A program made the translations under genes and the position numbers. 64,000 nt of DNA from Microbulbifer pacificus (GTDB taxonomy: Bacteria > Pseudomonadota > Gammaproteobacteria > Pseudomonadales > Cellvibrionaceae). This document shows, in pieces, positions 1 through 14,345 of the stretch (positions are counted from its first letter, which is position 1; every line of letters begins with the position of its first letter). The notes under the pieces were generated by a model. The model was given only the letters and a program-made list of their open reading frames with translations. It had not been told where the DNA came from and searched no databases. The stretch spans positions 1,712,501 to 1,776,500 of the forward strand of contig NZ_PREV01000026.1 of the NCBI RefSeq assembly GCF_002959965.1. The letters are read 5' to 3'.

Positions 1-1411
1 TTAGGGATGTTCTATCGCCACTGTTCGGGCTAACAGAAATCAACTGCTGGGCATACGCGTTATTGAAATGATGGCCATCGCGTCCGTCGCGATATATCTC
101 ATTAACAGCTATGAGCTCACCTCCGAACTCGTCGAAATGGAATGCTTCGATACCGGTAAACAGCGGACCTGTGCCACGGGTAACTCGACTGACAAGCTGC
201 CGCTGTCCGGTCTGTTTGTCGATGGCGAATGTACGGCCAGACAGGCACGAGTTAACCAGTATCCTGGAGCCGGCATCAGCAAAACCGTGCAGCAGCCACT
301 CAAAAATTTGGTTGTCCGCCGCACCCTCGGTCCAGGAGGAGGTGATTTGCCGGTTGCCGGTGGACAGATCAATTTCCAGTATCTGATTGTAGAAGTCTCC
401 GATATAGGCTTTGCCTTCGGTGAGATTGATCGACAGGCCAGCAGCATTGATCAATTGTGGCCCGTCTCCTATGCGGGGTCCGGACAACTCCACAGCCGTG
501 CCATTCTCTGGATCCAGCTCGTACAATGCCGTCTCTGTGGACACAAAAAGCCGGCCGGCAACCACCTGGAAGCCGGGTGTCGCCAGATTCACACTATTAC
601 CGCCGGCATCCTTCCAACTACCGATTCTGCTCCTAACTCCCGTGACCGGGTCGACGGCAACAACATAGGAGGCCCACCAATCCATCACATAAATCGTCCC
701 TGTCGCATCATCGATGGCGATTTGCGGATGGCTGCCAAAAGATAGGGATGCTGCCGGTGATACGACCACACGATTCTCAAATGCACTGTCGTAGGAAATC
801 AGGTCGTCATTCTGGATCAATAGGAAGTTGCCGCTGGCCGGATCAAAGGCGGCACCGGTGATATCCGGTAGGTTGGCATTCAGGGGAGACTCTTCGCCTC
901 TGGAGAGGCTGAGCGCCCTGGGCGGGTTGAAAGTGTAGGCCACGTCCTTTGCGGAATCGTAGGCAATGGGGCTGCAGAAGCGGTAGCCATTGTATTGGTT
1001 ATATACATTGACTGCGGTGGTCGCCGCTTCGTAGGTTGTATTTCCACTGGTATCAGAGACCTCGACACTGAATTGTGTGTGAGTGCCAGCGTGAAGTGGG
1101 AGCTCTGCACTCCAAGTGTCAAAACCGTCGGTGCTTTCCGCCTCCACGCCATTGACAGTAACGCGGGCGATCCCTGCGTTGTCATGGGAAGTCCCCCTGA
1201 TGACGATTTTTTGCTGATCAGTCCACAACCCCGGTTGCGCGGGAAAAAGAATGCTTGCAGAGGGAAGTTCGTTGTCGATAACCCCTCCAGGGTTATTTTC
1301 TCCCGGCTCCGAGTCAACGGTATCCCGAGAGCCCGAACCGCCCCCACCTGAACAGGCAGTAACGGAAAACAATAGCAGTGAAAGGGATACCGCTTTGACT
1401 TTATTCTTCAT
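1..1411 (-). CDS. Secreted lipoprotein with Ig-like and beta-propeller-like regions (partial)
   Basis: The reading frame opens at an ATG at 1411 and stays open to the left edge, so the C-terminus lies outside the window (about 470 residues visible). The N-terminus is a lipoprotein signal: MKNKVKAV, a hydrophobic stretch, then a lipobox ending SVTAC, followed by a Gly/Ser-rich linker. Residues about 50-130 look like a bacterial Ig-like fold (motif RVTVNGVEA). After that come repeats of the type DPASGNFLLI, DDATGTIYVMD, DPVTGVRS and DLSTGNRQ, the spacing expected of a beta-propeller (quinoprotein/SMP-30-like). It is probably an outer-membrane-anchored protein. The exact function is not recognised. 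A terminator-containing gap separates it from atpC. Confidence 0.75.
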   Translation of the reverse strand, partial: MKNKVKAVSLSLLLFSVTACSGGGGSGSRDTVDSEPGENNPGGVIDNELPSASILFPAQPGLWTDQQKIVIRGTSHDNAGIARVTVNGVEAESTDGFDTWSAELPLHAGTHTQFSVEVSDTSGNTTYEAATTAVNVYNQYNGYRFCSPIAYDSAKDVAYTFNPPRALSLSRGEESPLNANLPDITGAAFDPASGNFLLIQNDDLISYDSAFENRVVVSPAASLSFGSHPQIAIDDATGTIYVMDWWASYVVAVDPVTGVRSRIGSWKDAGGNSVNLATPGFQVVAGRLFVSTETALYELDPENGTAVELSGPRIGDGPQLINAAGLSINLTEGKAYIGDFYNQILEIDLSTGNRQITSSWTEGAADNQIFEWLLHGFADAGSRILVNSCLSGRTFAIDKQTGQRQLVSRVTRGTGPLFTGIEAFHFDEFGGELIAVNEIYRDGRDGHHFNNAYAQQLISVSPNSGDRTSL

Positions 1412-1510
1412 ATTGGCCTGCCCAAGAAATACAGATACTTTGCTGGCGCAAAAATTATCATATTCTTGGTACGCGCGGTGAAACTTACCGACGATTGATT
1501 TCAGGGCACA

Positions 1511-1537
1511 AAAAAAAGCAGCCGAAGCTGCTTTTTT
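1511..1537 (-). terminator. Rho-independent terminator of the atp operon
   Basis: GCAGC/GCTGC stem closed by a TTCG tetraloop (read on the minus strand), flanked by a run of A before and T after. It lies about 20 bases downstream of the atpC stop codon. The A/T runs on both sides make it potentially bidirectional. Confidence 0.9.
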
Positions 1538-1557
1538 GAATCTGCACGAACGCAGAA

Positions 1558-1977
1558 TTACTTGCCGGCCGCCTTGCGGATTGCCTGCATGGTGCGCAGG
1601 CGCGCTTCGGCTTCGGCCAGTTGCGCGGAGACGCGGGCGTAGTCGATATCCGCCGGGGCGCTGCGCAGGGCGTGTTCCGCTTCTTCGCGGGCCTTGCGTG
1701 CCGCTTCCTCGTCGATCTCACGCTCGGCGGTATCGGCGAGCACGGTCACCACGTTGGGCTGGATTTCGACGTAGCCGCCGCTCAGGAAGTAGACCTCCTC
1801 CTCACCGCTGTCCTTGATGATACGGACAGGGCCGGGCTTGAGGGCGGTGAGCAGGGGAGCGTGACCATAGGTAATACCCAGTTCACCTTCCACGCCGCTG
1901 ACAACCACCATCTTCACCAGACCGGAGAAGAGGGACTCCTCTGCGCTAACGATGTCGCAATGTACAGTCATAGCCAT
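1558..1977 (-). CDS. atpC: F1Fo ATP synthase epsilon subunit
   Basis: 139 residues, the usual length for the epsilon subunit of the F1 central stalk, which couples gamma rotation and can inhibit ATP hydrolysis. The N-terminal beta-sandwich shows the typical [19 protein letters not shown] segment (about residues 31-49). The C-terminal part (about 90-139) is a helical hairpin rich in Ala, Glu and Arg. It is the last gene of the leftward atp operon and is followed directly by a terminator. The ATG at 1977 starts [10 protein letters not shown]; the second Met (two codons on) is a possible alternative. Confidence 0.96.
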   Translation of the reverse strand: MAMTVHCDIVSAEESLFSGLVKMVVVSGVEGELGITYGHAPLLTALKPGPVRIIKDSGEEEVYFLSGGYVEIQPNVVTVLADTAEREIDEEAARKAREEAEHALRSAPADIDYARVSAQLAEAEARLRTMQAIRKAAGK

Positions 1978-2044
1978 AAGGCTACCTCACATTCAGCTGA
2001 TTGCCTTGTGAGGCCCGAATAAATCCGGGCCTCACTCGCGTGCC

Positions 2045-4338
<2,294 letters not shown>

Positions 4339-4403
4339 AGTCAGTTACCTTTTGCCGGATTAGTCCTGCAGGAGCAGGCGAGCCCACTCCTGCACACGGG
4401 TAC

Positions 4404-5948
<1,545 letters not shown>

Positions 5949-5996
5949 GCTCTGTTCCTCGAATCCCCGGCGGGCGCCGCCTGCCGGGAAGGTAAT

Positions 5997-6530
5997 TTAG
6001 GAGTTCATCGCCTCGGCGAGTTTGGCCAATCGGCCGCGCACGGTACCGTCGATCACCGTGTCGCCAGCGCGAATGATCGCGCCGCCCAGCAGGCTTTCAT
6101 CCACCGCGCTGTGCAGGTGCACCTCGCGGGAAAACTTCTTGCTGAGTGCCTGGGTGAGGCGCTGGGCCTGCTCGTCACTGAGGGCGCGGGCGGTAAGTAC
6201 TTCCACTTCCAGAGTGGACTCCGCATCCGCCTTCAGGGCTTCGAACAGGTGGGAAATTTCCGGCAGCAGTGCCATGCGGTGGTTTTCCGCCAGCAGTTTG
6301 ATGAAGTTCTGTTGCGACGCGTTGAAGTCGCCACACACCGCCAGGAATTTTTCCGCACGCGCGTCACTGGTCTGCTGGGGATCATCCAGCAGTTCGCCGA
6401 TCTTTTCGTTCTGGCTGACCGCCGCCGCGGTTGCCAACGCAGCACTCCAACCTGACAGGTCGGAGGCTTGCTGTGCGTGGGCAAATGCCGCTTTCGCGTA
6501 GGGCCGGGCCAGGGTGCTGAGTTCCGCCAT
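5997..6530 (-). CDS. atpH: F1Fo ATP synthase delta subunit
   Basis: 177 residues, matching the bacterial delta (OSCP-like) family that joins F1 to the peripheral stalk. The start [19 protein letters not shown] is the family N-terminal signature. The C-terminal [20 protein letters not shown] is the conserved delta motif (about residues 149-168). It is 11 bases downstream of atpF and 48 bases upstream of atpA. Confidence 0.96.
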   Translation of the reverse strand: MAELSTLARPYAKAAFAHAQQASDLSGWSAALATAAAVSQNEKIGELLDDPQQTSDARAEKFLAVCGDFNASQQNFIKLLAENHRMALLPEISHLFEALKADAESTLEVEVLTARALSDEQAQRLTQALSKKFSREVHLHSAVDESLLGGAIIRAGDTVIDGTVRGRLAKLAEAMNS

Positions 6531-6541
6531 GGGTTCCTCGC

Positions 6542-7012
6542 TTACAGCTCGGCTGCCAGTTTCTCAATCATGTCATCGTGCACTTTGGCATCGATGTTGA
6601 CCGAAAGGATTTTTTCGGCGCCGGCAACAGACAGGGCGGCAACACGGGTGCGAAGCTGTTCCTTCGCGCGGTTGATTTCCTGTGCAATTTCCGCCTGCGC
6701 AGCGGCCTTCAGGCGATCGCCCTCAGCACGTGCGGCCACTTTGGCTTCCTCGACAATCTGGTTGGCGCGCTTGTTGGCACCATCCAGGATCTCGGCAGCC
6801 TGGGCTTTGGCTTCTTTCAGTTGCTCGGCAGCTTTGCGCTGGGCCAGCTCCAGGTCTTTCCCGGCGCGCTCGGCTTCCTGCAGGCCGGTCGCAATTTTCT
6901 GCTCGCGCTCCTGCATAACGCCCATCAGGGCCGGCCAGACATATTTCCAGCAGAACCACACGAAGGCGAGAAAGGTGATCGACTGGCCGATCAGAGTCAG
7001 GTTGATATTCAC
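6542..7012 (-). CDS. atpF: F1Fo ATP synthase b subunit
   Basis: 156 residues, the E. coli length. A single N-terminal membrane helix ([20 protein letters not shown]) is followed by a long charged, Ala/Glu/Lys-rich helix that forms the dimeric peripheral stalk. The family motif [18 protein letters not shown] follows the membrane helix. It lies between atpE and atpH. Confidence 0.96.
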   Translation of the reverse strand: MNINLTLIGQSITFLAFVWFCWKYVWPALMGVMQEREQKIATGLQEAERAGKDLELAQRKAAEQLKEAKAQAAEILDGANKRANQIVEEAKVAARAEGDRLKAAAQAEIAQEINRAKEQLRTRVAALSVAGAEKILSVNIDAKVHDDMIEKLAAEL

Positions 7013-7066
7013 ACCGACACCTCTTGCTCTTTCAAAAAAGGGTTAAAGGGCAATTGGAACGGGGAA

Positions 7067-7369
<303 letters not shown>

Positions 7370-7415
7370 TTAAAGTACGAACGAAATCTTTTCTTTCGAC
7401 AATCGGAGAACGACC

Positions 7416-8345
<930 letters not shown>

Positions 8346-8460
8346 TCAACACGTTCTAAGATAAAAAACCTTTTCGGGAACCCCTGTCTGCGCGGGCAAT
8401 CAATCCACTTGCCGCTGTCTCGACGCAGTCACTTTTTATCGGGGGTTCCTGGGCCCGCTG

Positions 8461-8850
8461 CTACTTCGTTGCATGCAGCCGGGCCACGAGAATCCATTGC
8501 AAAATCACACACAAGCCGTAGCTGACAAACAGCACCGCCGGATTCAGCGGCTTGACGGTGGCGAACACCGCCGCAAATCCCGTCAGGGTCAGCACAAACT
8601 TGCCGGTTTCGGCGCGGTAGAAACTGGCTACCGCGCGCTGGCTTGCACGCGCGCCGCGCATCTGGCGGCGACCTTTCATCAATTCGAAGGCGCGCAGGCC
8701 AAAATACAGGTTCGGCAGCACGCACAGCAGGCCGCCGAGCAGGGCGGAGATTGCGACTACCCGCCCCTGAGTCCATTCGAGCGCGAGCGCAACCAGCAAC
8801 ACAACAGCCAGTTGGATCAGCGAAATCTTGACTACCGGGGGATTACGCAT
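8461..8850 (-). CDS. atpI: ATP synthase assembly factor AtpI
   Basis: 129 residues, four predicted membrane helices. This is the small AtpI protein encoded at the head of many atp operons; it helps c-ring assembly or stability and is not part of the final enzyme. The helix-2 GLLCVLPNLYFGLRAF motif is typical. I use ATG 8850 (MRNPPVVKISLI): the longer in-frame start at 8934 lies inside the predicted promoter. No strong ribosome-binding site is visible, so translation may be weak. Confidence 0.88.
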   Translation of the reverse strand: MRNPPVVKISLIQLAVVLLVALALEWTQGRVVAISALLGGLLCVLPNLYFGLRAFELMKGRRQMRGARASQRAVASFYRAETGKFVLTLTGFAAVFATVKPLNPAVLFVSYGLCVILQWILVARLHATK

Positions 8851-8883
8851 AGGCGGGTACGGGGCCGGCCGGATCTTGTTCTC

Positions 8884-8900
8884 CGCCCAAATTTTGGGCG
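8884..8900 (-). repeat. Palindrome at the 5' end of the atp transcript
   Basis: CGCCCAAA and its exact complement TTTGGGCG around one central base. It occupies roughly +1 to +16 of the predicted atp mRNA. It could be an operator or a 5' stabilising hairpin. Confidence 0.5.
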
Positions 8901-8905
8901 TGCGA

Positions 8906-8934
8906 ATTATGTCGGAACGGGGCCGCCGATTCAA
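8906..8934 (-). promoter_or_regulatory. Sigma70-type promoter of the atp operon
   Basis: On the minus strand, TTGAAT (8934-8929) and CATAAT (8911-8906) are separated by exactly 17 bases. The expected start of transcription is near 8899, about 50 bases upstream of the chosen atpI start. Only sequence evidence. Confidence 0.6.
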
Positions 8935-9038
8935 CTGGCAAATCCCGTCAGATGGTGTGGCGTTCGCGGTCTTTTACTACAGAAAATCGCGATAGTAAGC
9001 ACACACTTACACGACGATTTTTCCGACACTGGAAACCT

Positions 9039-9063
9039 TTGAGGCGCCATATTGGCGCCTCAA
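9039..9063. terminator. Hairpin downstream of parB
   Basis: Perfect 10-base stem (TTGAGGCGCC paired with GGCGCCTCAA) with a 5-base loop, in the gap between the parB stop and the atp promoter. There is no strong T run, so termination is likely but not certain. Confidence 0.5.
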
Positions 9064-9141
9064 TTTGGTGCATTTTATCGCCGGGTGGCGCTGGATTTGT
9101 TGCAAAACCGTTGCAGCAGTAACGTTTGCCGAGCGTCCGGC

Positions 9142-10050
9142 TCAGTCTTCGCTGTAGCCCAGGTGGGCGAGAATGCCATCCAGTTCGTCGAGACTGGTGT
9201 ATTTCAAAACCAGTCGGCCGGCGCCTTTCTCGCCGTGATCAATGGTCACCGGTACGCCGATTTTTTCCGCCAGGCGCTCGGTGAGTCGGCGGATGTTCGG
9301 GTCCACATCCGGTTTTTTCGTTTTCGGCTTGCCCGCTTCTTCCTGGATGCGACGCACCAGGGCCTCGGTCTGGCGCACGGTCAGCCCGCGATCCACCACT
9401 GTGCGCGCAGCTTCGCGCTGTTCGTCACCGGCAAGGCCGAGTAACGCCTTGGCGTGGCCGGTTTCAATATCGCCACGCTCGAGGAAGGTGCGAACTTCAT
9501 CGGTGAGCGTGAGCAGGCGCATCAGGTTGGTAACCGCGGTGCGGGATTTGCCCACCGCCTCCGCCACCTGCTGCTGAGTCAGTTCGAACTCGTCCTGCAG
9601 GCGCTTGAGCGCAACAGCCTCCTCCACCGGGTTCAGGTCTTCGCGCTGGATATTCTCGATCAGCGCCATGGCAATGGCGGCTTCGTCGGACACATCGCGG
9701 ACCAGGGCGGGCACCTGGTCCAGTTCCGCCAGCTGTGCGGCACGCCAGCGGCGCTCGCCGGCAATGATCTCGTATTTGTGTTCGCCGACAGGGCGCACCA
9801 CGATCGGCTGCATGATGCCCTGGGCGCGAATGGAGTCGGCAAGCTCCTGCAGGGATTCCTGCGGGAAGTCGCGGCGCGGCTGGTAGCGGCCGCGCTGCAG
9901 GAATTCAATCGGCAGCTGTTTCAGTTCCCCGTCCACGCGCTCGACGATATCCCCCTGGCGCTCGCCAGTGGCGACGGCAATGGCCTCGCTGACATTGTTG
10001 CTGATCAGGTGGGAAAGTCCTTTCCCGAGGCCTTTGCGTTTCGCGGCCAT
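9142..10050 (-). CDS. parB: Chromosome-partitioning protein ParB
   Basis: 302 residues. ParB binds parS near the origin, spreads as a CTP-dependent clamp and loads SMC. The N-terminal CTP-binding domain shows GERRWRAAQLA (about residues 97-107). A helix-turn-helix around ELTQQQVAEAVGKSRTAVTN (about 155-174) reads parS, and the C-terminal dimerisation domain ends in LDELDGILAHLGYSED. GAGGTAAGA precedes ATG 10050. It follows parA by 18 bases, so the two are co-transcribed. Two matching parS sites lie at 23827 and 24469. Confidence 0.96.
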   Translation of the reverse strand: MAAKRKGLGKGLSHLISNNVSEAIAVATGERQGDIVERVDGELKQLPIEFLQRGRYQPRRDFPQESLQELADSIRAQGIMQPIVVRPVGEHKYEIIAGERRWRAAQLAELDQVPALVRDVSDEAAIAMALIENIQREDLNPVEEAVALKRLQDEFELTQQQVAEAVGKSRTAVTNLMRLLTLTDEVRTFLERGDIETGHAKALLGLAGDEQREAARTVVDRGLTVRQTEALVRRIQEEAGKPKTKKPDVDPNIRRLTERLAEKIGVPVTIDHGEKGAGRLVLKYTSLDELDGILAHLGYSED

Positions 10051-10068
10051 AAGTCTCTTACCTCAGTC

Positions 10069-10884
10069 TCAAACCGCTTCCGCTACCGGGCGGGGACCAC
10101 TGTTGTGATTATCGTGTCTGGCCGCACTTTCGCGGCGGGTGATCTCGCCGGCCAGGGCGAGGTACGCGATGGCGCCTTTGGAGCTGCGATCGTACTCAAG
10201 CGCCGGTTTGCCAAAACTCGGAGCCTCGGCCAGGCGCACATTGCGCGGAATGCAGGTGCGGTAAAGTCGGTCGCCAAAGTATTCGTTCAACTGGTCGGAG
10301 ACGTCGCCGGTCAGGCTGTTGCGCGGGTCGTACATGGTGCGCAGGATGCCCTCGATCCTGAGGGACGGATTCGCCGCTTTCTGGATCTGGGTGATGGTGT
10401 CGATCAGCGCCGAGAGCCCCTCGAGCGCGTAGTACTCGCACTGCATCGGGATCAGCACACTGCCAGCCGCGCACAGGGCGTTGACCGTAAGCATGTTCAG
10501 AGATGGCGGGCAGTCGATGATGATGTAGTCGTAGTCCCCGCTGATTTCTTCCAGCGCCTGGCGCAGGCGGGACTCGCGGCCGTCCATTTCCAGCAGCTCC
10601 ACTTCCGCGGCGGTCAGGTCGATATTCGCCGGCATCAGGTCGTAGCCGCTGGAGGTGGGGACAATGGCCTTGCGCGGCGGCAGCAGGCTGGCGAGCACGT
10701 CGTAACTGGAGAGCTGCAGGTCGCTCTTGTCGATACCGCTGCCCATGGTGGCGTTACCCTGGGGATCCAGGTCGATCAGCAGTACCCGCCGCTTGTTGGC
10801 GACGAGAGACGCCGAGAGGTTGACGCAGGTGGTGGTTTTGCCGACACCGCCTTTCTGATTCGCTACCGCAAAAATCTTGCTCAA
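10069..10884 (-). CDS. parA: Chromosome-partitioning ATPase ParA
   Basis: 271 residues, the short chromosomal ParA/Soj type. It is a nucleoid-bound ATPase whose gradient moves the ParB-parS complex. The deviant Walker A motif KGGVGKTTTCVNL is at about residues 10-22, and DCPPSLNMLTVNAL is the Walker B region. Translation appears to begin at TTG 10884 (reading as MSKIFAVANQ), since no ATG fits the family N-terminus. The C-terminus has a short tail rich in His, Asn and Arg. Confidence 0.96.
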   Translation of the reverse strand: MSKIFAVANQKGGVGKTTTCVNLSASLVANKRRVLLIDLDPQGNATMGSGIDKSDLQLSSYDVLASLLPPRKAIVPTSSGYDLMPANIDLTAAEVELLEMDGRESRLRQALEEISGDYDYIIIDCPPSLNMLTVNALCAAGSVLIPMQCEYYALEGLSALIDTITQIQKAANPSLRIEGILRTMYDPRNSLTGDVSDQLNEYFGDRLYRTCIPRNVRLAEAPSFGKPALEYDRSSKGAIAYLALAGEITRRESAARHDNHNSGPRPVAEAV

Positions 10885-11090
10885 GGTTCTGGTCCTGTTA
10901 TTCCCGGCGGCACAGCTTCCTCTGTGTGGCCGGGCTCACCGCTGGGCCGGATACACCGGAAGACGCGGCAGCTAAGCGCACGCGCGAACATCGGCCCGGT
11001 GCGCTGGTATTGAATTTACGTTCTGTTTTTACGTTCTGGGTCTATATCGTCTGACGGCGCATTCTGGCGGCTATTCCGGAACTTTCCGGC

Positions 11091-11735
11091 TTATTCCGCG
11101 CGGGAGAGGACGATCAGATGGCGCTCTGCATCACAGCCCGGCACTCGCAGGGTGTGCAGTTCGTCGACCTTAATCCCTTTTGGCAATGCACTCAACTCAT
11201 CTTCCGGCAGCTTGCCTTTCATCGCATAGAAGCGACCTCCCGGGACGAGTAAATGCTCACTTCCAGCCACCATGTCCTGTAGCGAGGCAAAGGCTCGGGA
11301 GACGACACCGGTGTAGCGCTGCTCGGGCTGGTAGGCCTCCACGCGCTGGTTGACGACGTTGATATTGGCCAGCTTCAGCTGGCTGGCCACTTGGAACTGG
11401 AACCGGGATTTCTTGCCGTTGCTGTCGAGCAGGCTGATGGGACGCTGCGGATGCACGATGGCCAGCGGAATCCCCGGCAGACCACCGCCGGAACCGACGT
11501 CGATCAGTGGCGACAGGTCGTCGGCACTGGTACCGCACAGGTTCACCACACTCAGACTGTCGATGATGTGGCGCTCCAGCATTTCCGCCGGGTCGCGCAC
11601 CGCGGAGAGGTTGTAGGCCGCATTCCAGCGCGCGAACAGGTCGAGATAGGCCAGCAGTCTGTCCTGCTGTTCACGGCTCAGATTCAGATCCAACTGCTCT
11701 GCGGCCTGTTGCAGGCGAGGACGGAAGTGTTCCAT
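11091..11735 (-). CDS. rsmG: 16S rRNA (guanine527-N7)-methyltransferase RsmG
   Basis: 214 residues, usual length. It methylates N7 of G527 in 16S rRNA. The SAM-binding loop is DVGSGGGLPGIPLAI (about residues 77-91). The conserved VVSRAFASLQDMV segment follows later. It lies 4 bases downstream of mnmG, a coupling seen in most gammaproteobacteria (gidA-gidB). Confidence 0.96.
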   Translation of the reverse strand: MEHFRPRLQQAAEQLDLNLSREQQDRLLAYLDLFARWNAAYNLSAVRDPAEMLERHIIDSLSVVNLCGTSADDLSPLIDVGSGGGLPGIPLAIVHPQRPISLLDSNGKKSRFQFQVASQLKLANINVVNQRVEAYQPEQRYTGVVSRAFASLQDMVAGSEHLLVPGGRFYAMKGKLPEDELSALPKGIKVDELHTLRVPGCDAERHLIVLSRAE

Positions 11736-11739
11736 CAGC

Positions 11740-13629
11740 TCACACCGCCTTCTTGCGGGTCAGCAGGCCGCGTTTTTTCAGCTGGATCAGCAGCAGGGAT
11801 ACTGCTGCGGGGGTCACGCCTGGCACGCGACCAGCGCGGGCCAATGTGTCCGGGCGCGCGTCACTCAATTTCTGGATCACCTCATTGGAGAGACCGGATA
11901 CCGCCGAGTAATCGAAATCGACGGGCAGGGGGGTGTCCTCGTAGGCCTGCAGGCGCTCGATTTCGTCCCGCTGACGGTCGATGTAGCCGGCGTATTTCGC
12001 GGAGATTTCGACCTGTTCCGCCACCTGCTCATCGGTCACCGGCTCTCCCCTGAGGCCGGCCACGTCTCCGTATTCCAGCTCCGGGCGCTTCAGCAGATCC
12101 ATCAGGCTGTACTCGCGGGCCAGCGCCTGCGGCAGCTTCTGCTCCACGATGTGGGCGGCCTCGGTGCCGGGCTGAACCCAGGTCTCCTTCAGGCGCTGAC
12201 TCTCACGCTCGATGGCCTCGCGCTTCTCGCAGAAAGCAGCCCAGCGCACGTCGTCCACCAGGCCCAGCTCGCGGCCCTTTTCGGTCAGACGCAGATCCGC
12301 GTTGTCCTCCCGCAGCAACAGGCGGTATTCCGCGCGGCTGGTGAACATCCGGTAGGGCTCTTTGGTACCCAGGGTGACCAGGTCATCCACCAGCACTCCC
12401 AGGTAGGCCTCGTCGCGGCGGGGCGACCAGGCGTCTCTGTCCTGCGCGCTGAGCGCGGCGTTGGCGCCCGCCAGCAGCCCCTGGGCGGCGGCTTCTTCGT
12501 AACCGGTGGTGCCATTGATCTGGCCGGCGAAAAACAATCCGGCAATGAATTTGGTCTCCAGCGACGGCAGCAGGTCGCGCGGGTCGAAGAAGTCGTACTC
12601 GATGGCGTACCCCGGGCGGGTGATATGTGCGTTTTCAAACCCCTTGATGGAGCGCACCAGGTTCATCTGCACATCGAACGGCAGGCTGGTGGAGATGCCA
12701 TTGGGGTAGAGCTCGTGGGTGGTCAGTCCCTCGGGCTCGATAAAGATCTGGTGGCTGTTCTTGTCCGCGAAGCGGTGCACCTTGTCTTCGATGGACGGGC
12801 AATAGCGCGGCCCAATGCCCTCGATCACCCCGGAGTACATGGGCGAGCGGTCCAAACCACCGCGAATGATGTCGTGGGTGGACTCGTTGGTATGGGTGAT
12901 CCAGCAACACACCTGGCGCGGGTGCTGGTCGCGGTTGCCGAGGTAGGACATCACCGGGATTGGCTCGTCACCCCACTGTTCCTCAAGGCCGGAAAAATCC
13001 ACCGAGCGCGCGTCGATACGCGGCGGGGTACCGGTCTTCAGGCGTTCCACGCGAAATGGCAGCGCGCGCAGACGCTGGGCGAGGGCGATGGAGGGGGGAT
13101 CCCCGGCGCGACCGCCAGAATGGTTCTCGAGGCCGATATGAATGCGGCCGCCGAGAAAGGTGCCGGCAGTGATCACTACGGTCTTGCCACGGAAGCGGAT
13201 ACCGGCGTTGGTCACCACACCGGATACGCGGTCGTTTTCAACAATCAGGTCGTCCGCGGCCTGCTGGAAGATGTCCAGATTGGGCTGGTTTTCGAGAATG
13301 TTGCGGATCGCCGCCTTGTACAGGGCTCGGTCGGCCTGGGCGCGTGTGGCGCGCACCGCCGGGCCTTTGCGGGCATTCAGCACGCGGAACTGGATACCCC
13401 CCAAATCGGTGGCGGTGGCCATGGCGCCACCGAGGGCGTCCACTTCCTTCACCAGATGGCTCTTGCCAATGCCGCCAATGGCCGGGTTGCACGACATCTG
13501 CCCCAGGGTCTCGATATTGTGGGTCAACAGCAGGGTACGGCTCCCCATGCGCGCTGCCGCCAGGCACGCCTCGGTGCCTGCGTGTCCGCCGCCAATCACG
13601 ATCACATCATATTGGGTGGGGTATTCCAT
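11740..13629 (-). CDS. mnmG: tRNA uridine-5-carboxymethylaminomethyl modification enzyme MnmG
   Basis: 629 residues, the E. coli length. FAD-dependent enzyme that works with MnmE to build the cmnm5 group on wobble U34 of several tRNAs. The dinucleotide-binding motif [11 protein letters not shown] is at residues about 11-21. The conserved [21 protein letters not shown] region and the C-terminal helical domain ending in LLTRKKAV are present. Its partner mnmE lies 2 kb to the right. The region upstream of its start is a candidate oriC. Confidence 0.97.
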   Translation of the reverse strand: MEYPTQYDVIVIGGGHAGTEACLAAARMGSRTLLLTHNIETLGQMSCNPAIGGIGKSHLVKEVDALGGAMATATDLGGIQFRVLNARKGPAVRATRAQADRALYKAAIRNILENQPNLDIFQQAADDLIVENDRVSGVVTNAGIRFRGKTVVITAGTFLGGRIHIGLENHSGGRAGDPPSIALAQRLRALPFRVERLKTGTPPRIDARSVDFSGLEEQWGDEPIPVMSYLGNRDQHPRQVCCWITHTNESTHDIIRGGLDRSPMYSGVIEGIGPRYCPSIEDKVHRFADKNSHQIFIEPEGLTTHELYPNGISTSLPFDVQMNLVRSIKGFENAHITRPGYAIEYDFFDPRDLLPSLETKFIAGLFFAGQINGTTGYEEAAAQGLLAGANAALSAQDRDAWSPRRDEAYLGVLVDDLVTLGTKEPYRMFTSRAEYRLLLREDNADLRLTEKGRELGLVDDVRWAAFCEKREAIERESQRLKETWVQPGTEAAHIVEQKLPQALAREYSLMDLLKRPELEYGDVAGLRGEPVTDEQVAEQVEISAKYAGYIDRQRDEIERLQAYEDTPLPVDFDYSAVSGLSNEVIQKLSDARPDTLARAGRVPGVTPAAVSLLLIQLKKRGLLTRKKAV

Positions 13630-13756
13630 AGGTTCTGCTCTGATCCACTCTGAAAGATTCTGGCCGGAGGCCCATGCACGCCAAAATCCGGGCGCACATT
13701 ATAGGCAGCTTGTGCTGTGCAAAAAAGCGGCACCGCAAAATTTCGTTTTCCCGCGT

Positions 13757-14175
13757 TCTACTTTGATTAACTAATTAACTTATACATACCCATGTATATG
13801 AGTGTTTTGTATTTGATGTTGTTATATAGGGGGCGCATTTCCGGTATAAGCTATAAAAACTCATATATATCAAATACTTAGCTCGATGATAAGTACCCGT
13901 TTAACCCCTGCTTTTGTACAGGGGTATGTGCGGTAGGGCGCTGTGGATGGGCGGGATAACTTTTCCGGTTTGTCGTCACTGCTGAACTTATCCCCGTTTC
14001 CCCCGATTGTTTGCCACCCGGTTTTCCCTCGAATAGTCCACAACGCCCGATACCGCTCGATATTGGCGGGGCGCCTGTGCATGAATCTGTGAATTGCCGG
14101 AGTAATTTGCTGTGGCGTGAATGTGAGCGACCTTGAATTGTGGATAACCCTGTGTGCGGATGTGAGCAACTCATG
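13757..14175. other. Candidate oriC 1 (mnmG-side)
   Basis: The 716-base gap upstream of mnmG has no gene. An AT-rich tract at about 13757-13885 (visibly unlike the GC-rich surroundings) lies on the mnmG side. DnaA-box-like sites lie beyond it: a perfect TGTGGATAA at 14139-14147, one-mismatch sites at 13780-13788 (TTATACATA) and 14076-14084 (TGTGCATGA), and two-mismatch sites near 13942, 13988 and 14034. This repeats the E. coli geometry of gidA, unwinding element, then DnaA boxes. Strand arrangement of nearby genes favours the other candidate at 20.1 kb. Confidence 0.45.
14139..14147 (-). promoter_or_regulatory. DnaA box (perfect)
   Basis: TTATCCACA on the minus strand. It is the only exact consensus DnaA box in the mnmG-MFS gap. 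Confidence 0.65.
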
Positions 14176-14345
14176 TGCAGTTGATGGGGGAGTCCTGTGT
14201 CTGCTTTCTTCCCCGGTTCGAGTTTCTTGTCTCCCGGCGATAGAATGCCTTGTTTAAATGACTTTCCTGTCTTTTTTCATGGGGCTCATCGCGGTGACTA
14301 TGCCTTGCGCGGCGATCAATTCAGGCTGCCGATCGGGAACGACTG

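Noticed and set aside
9454..11013. 519-codon open frame antisense to parA and parB
   Set aside because: parA and parB on the other strand are clear; this frame has no identifiable domain.
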